Under the pieces are notes generated by a model. That model saw nothing but the letters and a program-made list of their open reading frames with translations, did no database searches and was not told the origin of the DNA. DNA of 64,000 nucleotides from Tubiluchus corallicola (Eukaryota; Priapulida; Priapulimorpha; Priapulimorphida; Tubiluchidae). Positions 49,201 through 61,200 of this stretch are shown here, one piece after another. Positions within the stretch are counted from its first letter, which is position 1. The number at the start of each line of letters is the position of its first letter. Where the stretch lies: NCBI GenBank assembly GCA_030141605.1, contig JAQGDQ010000453.1, positions 41,835-105,834 on the forward strand, in the 5' to 3' direction. Both the position numbers and the translations under genes were made by a program.

Positions 49201-52200
49201 AAAGTTGCTTTGCTGTAATTTTATTTTCCTGTTTTGTACATTTATTTGGTGCTGATTTCAAATGCTTTGCTACTATAATGAGTTTACATGAAAGCGACAG
49301 GTTGAATCTGTTCGGTATTGTGCGAAAATGTGTAACGCCTAATTAACAATGATCATTATTACAAGTCGACTTATTAACAGGCTTGTCGCATTCAGGGAGG
49401 TATTGAACGGGTTAGCATCACGCTGTGTTACGCAACCGGAATATTCTTTAGGGTAGGTTCCTACTAACAATTTTGCCCCCCCCCCCCCCCGCGCATTAAA
49501 ATGTTGCAAAACTAAACTCCATGAACCCCTGCAAGTTTGAGTGATTATAAGATTAATGTAAGTCTTGCATAGAAGTGAGACCATGAAAAAATATGTGTAG
49601 AACAAGAGTAGCAACAAGCGTTAATGTACTGTTGTCCATGGTTTTTAAGTGCATCATTGGTGCCAAAAGACCAAATATTTATATCAGGCATCAAACAGGC
49701 CATTTGTCACAAATGACTAGGTTCCCCAAAGCCAACTGTAGTGCTGAAAGCGAACAAATTTAATTAGTAACGCAAAAATATTCTGCGTTATTGTCTACTG
49801 TAAGCCAGATGGGTCACCCCCAGTACATAATGCAGTAGCTCAATAGTATTGGTAGCTGCCACGAGAGCCGCCTAGTGGTGGACGAATGCCGAGTTTGTTA
49901 TTAGTTAATGCGAGGTTTCAAGCCGCATCCCTTTCGTGTATACTCCATGTATATGTATATAGGTGACCTGAGTCTTATATTAATTTCATTTATTTTAAGT
50001 GGATAGATTTTAATGCGAGTGTCATTCATCAGGCACATCGGTAATTCTATTTTTACCTTTTGCGTTAGACTTTGTTTCCTATTTGCAGTTACGTATTTCG
50101 ACTGAGTTGCACAAGGCTCGGTCAGTGGGCGATAGGTTACGTCACCCAGGAGGGTAATATCTTACAGACTATACCACAAAACAAGTCATTATGTCAAGCG
50201 TTGCTGGATGGTTACCGAGAAGGATTGTAAGTTATTTATTTGTTTATGTTTACTTTAGGTCGAGCTGTTTGTGTATGCTTTAGTTATAAGTCTTGTATTA
50301 GCGTAAAAACATGTTTCTTTAATTAAAAGAGCTAACCGTAACTTGATGCTTGTGAAAATTTGGAAAGTCGCAGGCTAAACAAATGTGCTTCATTGGATAC
50401 GACTCCGTTTCTCTGACTATGATTACACCGCAAAACGTGACATGAGATAGCCGAACACAAATATTAATATTATTATTATTATTATTATTATTTATGAGTA
50501 ATTGTACCTCAACTGATAAGCAAAAGTTACAACAAAATATAATAATCAAAATTAGCCAGGGTTTGCATAGTTGCTGCAAGCTCTAACGCAATATCAATAA
50601 ACTTTCCGCAACTTGGGCAAAACGGGCGGGTGTAATTTCAGGCAGGCTTATTGCATTGCATGTAATGTCACCACAGTATCCCCCCCCCCCCACTTGAACA
50701 CGAGTTCGGTAGGTTTTGCCCCTGACGGTATTCCTGACATTTTGGGGTTGACATTGCTGTTGAAGTGGGTATATTCACGAGTGTTAATATCTAGTCCAAT
50801 AGCAAGAAACAATTGTTCAGAAGTTGCTTGTCAACATCTACATGAGACTGACTTGCATCAATACCTGTAGGCGGATACAAGTTAAAAATCATCAGATTCA
50901 ATTTAGGTCTCTCAGTGTCTCGAAATTCTTTGATGGCATGACTTGCAGCTTGCTGGATAGTAGTAGCCTGGTTGCTTGAGCTATGTATAATTATCGAGCT
51001 AAAGGAAGACAGGATGATTTTTCATATGCTACCCCATTTTCAAGTTCAATTTACAGTATACATTTTAACACAATTAATACTCCAAAAGCTTTTCTAGTTA
51101 TTAAATTATTAGAGCATTTTTTTAATAATTAGTTTAAAAACTTAATAATGGCAGGCGAGCCCAACTATTGATGACATCACAAACTAGCATGAGTTTCAAC
51201 AGGAAAAATATTCCATGAGTGTGTTGCACGTGTTTGGGAAAACAAGAATTGTAGTACAGTGCTACTGTAAGATATTCACTGTATTGTAATAAAACTAGGC
51301 AAGTTTTAAGATAAAAATTCAAATTTCAAATATGCATTTCCGAAATGCAGGCGCTAGTGCCCATCTAACCAGCAAATGGCAAATGTAACAGTGAAGAACT
51401 AGTGGCACCAACGTGAAATTGTGTTCGTGTGGTAATAATTCTTTCACGTAAATCATTTTTGAAAAAATAGTGTGTTTCCTTTCAGTGTTTTAAGGAGTAG
51501 ATAGTTTAAAATTGGGTCCAGTTTTCGTTTAAATGTTTTGCTATTTCAATCTGTTGTCTAAGTAACTAAAAGATACATTTCATAAACAGCCAGTTTATAA
51601 TAAATTTTATTGCTAGGAAAATCCAACGTTTTCACTGTCATTTTGCTAATAAAATGTAATAAAATTTATTACATAGTAGGTTGTTTATGAAACGGATATT
51701 GTTCTGGTTGTAAAGATTTTAAAACTTTACAAGGTTTGTGTTTTAATACTGCATTGTGTGTGAATTTATCAAATTTTCATCTAAGTAACAGTATAGTGTT
51801 TTGGGTACATGTTGCTGTCTGTACAATGACTAAAATGTATTGACCTATTCCAGTAAGATGACTTAGTCAAGAAAAGGGTAGAGTGTTGATGGTTTTTGTA
51901 TATAAAGTATGCTAAACAAATTTCTGGAGTATGTAGCTTTATGATATACAGTGGCGGCTTGTAACTAAAATTAGTGGGGTGCTGCTTTAGAATTTTTTTA
52001 GCCTATGTTTTAACACTGTGTAAAACAAAACAAACATATGTAATTTTAATGGTGTAATCTGCATTTGTAATTTTAAACAAACAAAGACACTAAAATTTAT
52101 AAATAAACTTGATGAAATCCTAAACAAAAAATATTGTTTGCTTATAAAAAAAACCTAAATTGTCGCAGTTCAGGAAAATGCCGGTACACGGCTTTTAAGC

Positions 52201-55200
52201 ACGTGACAACTGACAACACATACCGTGTGAGTGACAGTACTCTTTCTACCTAAAGTACAGCGTGTTATCTCAGACATAAGCACATGGCCGCACTTGCACA
52301 GCAGCCAAACACCATGTTGCTTGAGCTGTGAGCGCACTGTGCTGGACTGTGAAGCAAACAGTACTACCCTCACAAGCTCTGATTCCGCAAAAAGAAAGAA
52401 CTAAACAGCAGAGACTTATTATATTGAATGTTATCGATAGTATTGAGTGAAAACAAGGGGTGTTGCAGTACCACAGTCGTCATTGAAGATGTGTGTGTTT
52501 GCTGTTGTAACGTTAAACTGGGTAATTTAGCAATAAGTTTCTGATCTAATAGACACACGAAAGCAATAATAAATTCTGAAAAAAAATTTTGAGCTCTGGG
52601 AACTCAGGCCTTGAAATCTAAATTTTCATTCATTAACATAGTGTCAGCTTTGCTACATTAGTTATACTTTACACAGGATATGTGCTGCAATCAATGACTG
52701 CCATATTCAAACTCAATTTTTGTAGTTTTTTATACGTCATTTCTATTAAAATAATAAAAGGGCCTGCAATCAGTATAATTACGTTCGATTGATAAATTAA
52801 TACATTTTATATTAAGCTGAAACATTTTGTTAACTGTGCTCAATCCGTCTAATAAACTAGCTTATAATCTGTAATAATTTGCCTATTGTGCATAATTAAT
52901 TCTGCAGTTCTAAACTTTGCTAAACTCAAAATCAAACTGTAAATAAATCTAGCTTGGTAATTTATATGAGATTCTATCAAACTGATAAGATTGACATTAA
53001 TTATACTAAAATGTTCAAAGTGATCAGTTCGTAATGATTCAAAATAATACAAAAATGATGTATTTGCTTACATCGTATGTTTCCATAAAGCAAATCTAGT
53101 ATTTAGCCATATATCTGTCAAGCTGTACAACTATCATACTATGAAAAACTCCTTTATTACTACTGAAGTAAAGAAGCCTGTTAACGTTTACCAACTAACT
53201 CATTTGCCCAGGTAAAAACAGATGTGCCGATACCTGTGAGTGATCGTGGTCACGTGGCCAAGAAGATAATTGGCGAAATTTTCTACTGGATGCATATTAG
53301 TTATTGTATTTTAACACTTTAAATAAAGCTTGTTGTCACCAAGCATAAACTAAATAAATTACAGTATATGTATTTGCTTCTCTGAGCCAATCTATGATGC
53401 AAATTTCTGTTTATCCGAGTATATATTAACAATGTTACTTTTACATTAACAATGTAGTGGAGTCTAAGTTTAAAACCGCACGTTAGAGGCTGACTAAATT
53501 ATGAATATACCTATATTCTCAATTTGTTTATGTCTTGAATGTTTAAAACGATTTTTCCACCAAGAAAACGTAATTTTTTCCATAATCAGCGAGGGGCTGT
53601 TGTATGTACGTAATTCATAGGCTGGTCGTTGGGCAAAGATGCCCAGAGAACGTCGTCTTTGCCCATGTGACCATTAGAGTATTCACAACGAGGAACATGT
53701 TTTACGTAGATGTAGTATTAGTGTTGATTTAAGAGATGACTCTAACTTGAACCTTGATACTATATGTGACTTGTTCAAATGTCACTTATATCTTGTCTCC
53801 AGTGTATGTATGTAATTGATTGTATATTTTATTTTGTTTCATTGATAATTTTATGAGGTCAATAAAATTTAATAAATAAATAATAATATAGTTGAAAAAT
53901 TAGAATACGCCATGCTACTAATTTGTCAAATTTTAATATTGCTACTGCCTAGAAGAAAGTCAAAAGAAAAAAAATGAATCCAGCACCAATTGATCAGTCT
54001 TGTATGTTCATTTTCATGATTTTCCCAAATTGTTTGTTTAATCAGAACTTTTGCATTTATTTCCATAGTTACCTTTACCCGGATGGTAGAAACATCAATC
54101 CTGACCTCTCGTCGGCAATACAAGAACATCCGGAAGATCACATACGGGTTTCACAGGAACAGTACGATCTGTACCTGGAGATGGGTTCCACGTTCCAGTT
54201 GTGCAAGATCTGCACAGAGAACGATAAAGACATTCGCATCGAGCCGTGTGGTCATCTATTGTGCACACCTTGTTTAACAGCATGGCAGGTAATAACTAGA
54301 GGCTGAAGCTGAATCAGTTGCTACTACATCAGTTGAGTCACATAGTAAATCAGCTAGCTTGGCTGAAGTTGAATCAGTTGCTACTACATCAGCTGACTCA
54401 CACAGTAAATCAGCTGGCTCGGCTTTGGTTGAATCAGTTGCTACTACATAAGCTGACTCACACAGTAAATCAGCTAGCTCGACTTTGGTTGAATCAGTTG
54501 CTACTACATCAGCTGACTCACACAGTAAATCAGCTAGCTCGGCTTTGGTTGAATCAGTTGCTACTACATAAGCTGACTCACACAGTAAATCAGCTAGCTC
54601 GACTTTGGTTGAATCAGTTGCTACTACATCAGCTGACTCACACAGTAAATCAGCTAGCTCGGCTTTGGTTGAATCAGTTGCTACTACATAAGCTGGCTCA
54701 CACAGTAAATCAGCTAGCTCGACTTTGGTTGAATCAGTTGCTACTACATCAGCTGACTCACACAGTAAATCAGCTAGCTCGACTTTGGTTGAATCAGTTT
54801 TGATTTAGTTCCTTTTAGTCAGTGTGTAACTCTTATATTTTGCTCTTCATTAATTGATTTACTGTTCAACCGTCTATTATATTGATTTATAGACGGTTGA
54901 AATCGCGGTTAACTCGATTAATGTGTTAATCGTCCATCACTAGTACAGAATTAATATTTCTAGAAATATCTTTTTTTAATATTTGTTGTCCACAAACAAA
55001 TTATCTGAATATGTTTATTTCAGGATTCAGAAGGGCAGGGTTGCCCATTTTGTCGAGCGGAAATCAAAGGCACGGAGCAAATTGTAGTCGACCCATTCGA
55101 ACCCAAAGCAAAGGCCCGGGCAAGCGTGGCAAACTTGAATGTCCCATGTGGTTCGCCAGTTGATAAGGAGGGAGTGTCCAGTATAGCTTACCCCAACTTG

Positions 55201-58200
55201 ATTGACCTAGACGATGAAGATTCGTCTCTAGAGGTATGGCTTCCTGTTAAACACCAAACTAGAGGATTTTTCTTGGAATGCTTAGTTACTCGTTTCTTTT
55301 ATTATCTATTTATTTTTTATTTTTTACATTACCTGTGCAGCCCCATAAATGAGATTTTTCTTTGCACAATTTACAGTACACTCATATCTCGGTTTGCTGG
55401 ACCCACTTTTACAGATATTGGGATAATCAGTCAAAATCTGAACCGTTAAAAGTCCCACGTACTAAGGACATTGTCTGTATAATATAGAGTTAATTATGCG
55501 GAGTTATTTGAGTCAAATGTCGACAGTTTTTATACATTTTTGCATAACAGCGGCTCGTACTAGACGTTTTTGAGACAATTAGGCTTTTGATTCTACATTA
55601 CCATGAGTCTAATACACACTGCCCATACTGTATTAGCTTAGTATCTATAAATACGGATAATCGGCAAATTCGGACCGACGTCTTCCCGCTTTTGTCCAGG
55701 CAAACCGAGAGAAGAGTGTACTTTACTTCTCTTCTCAAAACATTTCCACACATTTTCCTAAGATGACAGATGAGAGAATGTAACACTTAGTCTGTAGAAT
55801 CTGAATTTTTACAAATGATGTCAAATTGTTATTATTAGTTTGTAATTATTATCAATAGTCATATTATTACATTCTTTTGTTAAAATATTAAATTAAAATC
55901 CCATACAAGAAATTTCAGCAATAAAACAAGTTTATTTCTCTGTATACAGCCTAAACTTTCATCCTTGAACTAGTATGCATAACATTTACCTTCATAGAAT
56001 TGCTGGCTTCCTTTCACTACCTGGGCAGTTGGTTTTTACAGGTAACGTTGAAAACAGGTGACTTGAGAAAGAGAGAGAGAGCAATGTATGGTATCACTAC
56101 TGATTCAGAAAATAAAGTTTATGAGATTTAAAAAGAAACTCACCTGTATTGTACTTTATTAATCAGTGTCTTAGTGTCTTAGTACTCACCTTTAGAGTTT
56201 CTTCATACTTCTTATTTTTTGCATAAAATAATATTTTTATAATCATGTACTCCTGTACCCGTAGAATGTCAGCTGCCTATGAACATTAGTAATTGCTTAT
56301 AGTCAGGCTTAAATCATTATGCAATCTATTTTAAATTTTGTAATACATTTTTAATATATTAATTTGTAGTTAAAACACCACAACTTTGTTAAAAGTTTTA
56401 ATTTACGTAGATAAAAAACATGTCAAACGTTTCGACAGAGCTACTGCTGTCATCGCCACTAATAAATTTTTACAAAAATGCAGCCAGTTTATATAGGCAG
56501 AGCCTGTAGTATAGAACATTATGCACTAATGTATTTAATGGAAGCATAATTTTTTGTAAAAATTTACCGCTGATGATGACAGCAGTAGGTCTGTTGAAAT
56601 GTTTGACATGATTTTTTAACTATGCAAATTAAAAGTTTTAATAAAATTCTGCTGTTTTAACTATAAATGTTTTTAAAATGCCTGTAATTAAGAATATTGA
56701 TTTGTAATTTTTTGTTGTTACAGCTACTCAAACATTTCACCTGATGTTGTTATGTTTGTTGTGATGTGTTTTTATGTTTGTGTTTGCCAGTAAATCTTAA
56801 TTCCTCTCATGTTCGTTATTACGATTGCTTGTTTTTTGTTACTATGGTAACCTGCTTTTGTTTTTCAGGATACAAGTTGGCTTTCAACTCCACCCAGTTC
56901 TCACTCGTTGACACTGAATCCTTCGTCTGACAGTCATTCTGTAAGTTGATGTTTCAAAGAAATTCTAGCATTTTGTAAAAAAAACACGTTGAAAGTTGTT
57001 TCTGGGTATTACCTTGTTGTGCTTTTTCACAGAGTTAGATGCTTTTAAAGCAAAAGAATACACTCACAACAAATAAAGCTTAAAAAATCGTCTTGAAATT
57101 TTTGTTATTTACAGTAAGTCCTCGCTTAACGAAGCTAAGGCGTTCCAGAGAAACGCATCGTTGGGCGAAACATCGCTAAAAGAAACACTGTTTTCCATAA
57201 GAAACAATGTAAAAGCATTCAATTGTGTTCCAGGAGCAAAAATCAATAATGCTTGGCTGGTGTAAAAGCGTTCAGTTGCTTGCATGGGGGCCAAAACCAC
57301 TGAGCATGGCTATGTTAAAAGGTTCAGTTATCTTGCAGGAGAAAAATCACTAACATTCGGTTCACAAATTAAACACATTATATGGTTTATAGCTTACAGT
57401 TCTACAGCGTTTCTTTAATTAAAATATTACTAATATTACTAGTGCTGTGTTTGTGGCAGCTAAAATGCAAATGAGGTAACCTGCTGCCAGTTAATCATGT
57501 AACAGGAGAGAGTTTTATCAGCTGAAACTCTTGGGGTTTATCAAGAAGAATTTTATCTAAACCTGGGACAGTAATGAATCATCGTGGCCTGCCTATAGCT
57601 GTCGCTGATGTTTCGCTGTCCAATTAGTTGTGCTATGGTGATCTAGGTTAAATGGTGGGCCTCTTGATTGAGTACAAGTGCAGTAAATAAGATTTTAGTG
57701 TTTAAAATAAGGCAAAAAAATCTTCGCTAAAATGGTGTCAAATGATTAAGCGTCACTAAAACGAAACGTCACTAAGTGGGGAGTCGTTAAGCGAGGACTT
57801 ACTGTACATGCTGTACATGCTGTCTTATTGCATACAGAACTTACGTTAGCAGTAACACTGTATAAAACATGTAAATATAATTCCTGCGATGACTGTTAAG
57901 CACAGCTATCTTAATGGTAAGTCGTTTGAAACAAGTTTAGATAACATTACTTAAACTTTGAAAAAGTAATCAGAGCATTCGTAGTACACTTTTTGCTAAC
58001 TAAGCTTTATATTGTCAGTAAGATCAGTTTTATGGTAAATCAGTGATGCACTCTGGGATAGAGATACAGCGCCATTTTACCAATTGATCTGAATGTTTTA
58101 ATTTTTTCGTGTTACATTTAAATAATGTAGCTTCGTATGAAAACGTCTTTGGGATACTCTTTAAGATTTCCTTTTCTTCCCCTTTAAACAAAAAAATCAA

Positions 58201-61200
58201 ATTTAACATTCCTTCTTGTGTGACTTAAGTATGTAAGTACTGCACACTTTGCATTAAAGTGCATTTAACCCTTTTTGCTTTTTAACTGGGCCACAATGAC
58301 TTTTGCTTATTTGGCAATAACTTCTTGTAGTGACTACTAAAACAAAATCTTGTAAATGAACAAATATTTGTTTGTTATTGAGTACTAATATTAAATATTA
58401 GTTTTATTTCTACACATGCACACACATATGAGCACACGTACACACATTTACGTACACAGACACGTGCACACCCTCATAAATAAGCATGTATACTTATATT
58501 TAGAAACCTGTTTTCACAAAAGACACAATACTAATCCTTAATATGCATTCATTTTGTAAGAATACAGAACAATCAACTAAACATAAATTTCATAAACGAT
58601 CTTGCATGGAAACATACCGACAGTATTGAGGAATGCACTTGGCTTCAGATGCTGATTGGCTGGTTAGCATTACTTGTTGTGAAGCAACCCCAATCCCACG
58701 GCTGTTAAACTTTTTACAATGTTTTGCATGGCCATAGCAGTGAAATAAACAGACCTGGGTTTAAGTCTCTTGCATGAAAAACGTAGGCGGCAGTGTGACA
58801 TAGTCAATTGGTTAAATGCTGATAAATTGTTACTATCTGCTATTATATTTTTACAGAGTAGTCCGTTTATCACACCCCGCAGTAGTCCGAGCATCAGTCG
58901 TCGAAATCAAGACCAGATTCCACCACCTGTTCCACCGCGGAGGCTCTCGCCAACAACATCGCCGTCATCGTCTCCTCACATTGCTCGCAGACAAGCACCA
59001 GCACCACCAACCGATGATGCGCCTTTACTAACCAGTGGTGAGTCTGCATCAGTTCTGAAGGGTAGAAATTAGAGGGATTTTTCCTAGAGTTGCCTGTTAC
59101 AGTAGTTCTAAAACAGGAACATTTTTGCTGTTTATTATTTTTATTGTTGTTGTTGTTATGTTTCCAGTTATACAAGATTTCTGCAACTAAAATTTTTTTA
59201 GCACTAAAACAGAGACCTTATAGTTGTTTTGCTTGAGTAATAGTATTGCCAATAAATAATGCCTGGAAAGGTTAGTGAGACTCAGATTTATAAGTTTTTC
59301 CAAACCCAAGTAGTTTAAACAGACATGCTGTTGGATCAAATCTATCCCGGGAACATTAACAGGCCACAAAAAAAATTTGTTTCTGTCTTACCTTACAAGC
59401 ATAAGGAATGCCATTAGGGAAAGAGAAAAGATTGAAGTTTGCAAATGTTTAAAGCTGAATAGAGGAATATTTAAGTTCACCTGAAAAGATAGTTTGTTTT
59501 TTTCCCGCATGTTAGCAGTAATGTTGTAAAATTTTCCTTTGTGCACATTTTTCACGCTGTTTTTTAATTTTTGCTTCACACGAGTTACTATTTATCATAA
59601 AATTCTGTATTATCATGTGTGTGCTTGCATAGCAAAATCGTCCATATGTTGGCAATTAAGCTTTTCTAGTTATTCACATATCCTGAATCTCCATTTCATG
59701 AGGATCATTTTGATACCAAGTTCATCGCTCTATGTTATTTCTAAACTGAGATAATCCACGTTGAAGTTGAGGTGCAGGCTACGCACTGAGAAACATAATC
59801 TTGAGAGAATCGCTGTTAAAGTCAGCCATTGTTTTTTGTCGCATTTCTACAAAACACTTAGCAACTGCATGAGTGGTTGGTTACTATGGACTTTACAAGA
59901 GCACATTAAAGTTATAATTAACTCCAGTAGGTGGCTCTTCCTGACGAACACCTGCGCTCTGCAGCAGAAAGAACCCGAAGCAAAATGCTGCCATTAGGGG
60001 CTGTCACAGTTTGAAAACATAAGTTTTTTTACAATTGCAGTACTATATATATATTATAAAATTAGGTTTTTACTATTTTTTGAACATTTTCTTGATAATT
60101 TGATGCTAGAATATAAAAATCCAATATATTTACCATTTGTTTTTATAAAAAACAAAAAATTGACATTTGACCAAATTTTTGGTGCATTCTTCTTTGAAGC
60201 ATCATAACGTAGTTTTAACTATGCCGACTTATGAATGGTTTTGGTTTGCAAGCACACATATAGTCTCGTTTTTGCAAAATATGAAATCTTAAATTATGGT
60301 ATGTTCCAATAATTTTGGTGTAGACGGCAACACGGCTCTGTGTGAATGCCAGTCTCATGAGAAATGCCAAGAGCTGACTGTAGAAAAGCATAGCTACACT
60401 CTTGCCAAAACAACGATGTCATAATAGTCATTGCATTTTACATATTAAATTAAAAAATACTCTTTTATATGCCTGTGCCAGGTAAGTATATGAATGCAGA
60501 AAAGAATTTACCCACACGATTAGATGGAAACAAATATTTTTATTGTCTGGCTAAGTTTTGGACTTTATGGTCCGTCGGGTAACCGGGTAGTTACTCACAT
60601 TGTTTGTGATTACTTGCTTTCATTGCTGTTACATGTATTGGAAAATACTTTATTGTAATCTTGCTAGCGATGAATGGTTTGTTTAATTAATTGGCAAGTA
60701 GCAGTACACTGTTTATTAAGTTAAATTCATATCTATTTATTGGGATACCTTATAAAGCAATTTCTACAGGAAATTGCTAAACAGGGATGATCTCCAACAA
60801 TTAAGATCCGTCAAACTTGACAATTAATCCGTTTGACAGTTTTGTTGTGAGCACTCACAGTTGCTGGAGTTGTTGACGCACGCGTAGGTCAAAGGTTAAG
60901 TGTACCACAGCAGCGAGTCTTAACTACAACCGCCACATTACGTGTGGGTAAAACAAAGCACTGCAGTCTGTTCATTAACATCAGTTGTTTTACCTTGGCT
61001 ACGTAATTATGCATTAGTCTGTGCATAGACTGATTTACTAGTAGGATCTCGGTTAGAAACAAGAAAAAATGAACTCGGTAAGATTCTAGCTAGCTGTTAA
61101 AACTGTTACAGTATTACAGTAGCTTGGGCTGCATGGCATTTTCAAGTGTACACGAATGCGTTGTCTGGTACACTTAACCTTTGACCTTTTCACGATCATC

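Noticed and set aside
53600-53885. Possible 3' end of a non-LTR retrotransposon (A-rich tail)
   Set aside because: No reverse-transcriptase-like frame, no duplicated flank, and no second copy in the window.
54318-54803. 161-codon repeat frame after CBL exon 5
   Set aside because: A 60-bp minisatellite open by period; not in frame with exon 5, which meets a TGA at once.
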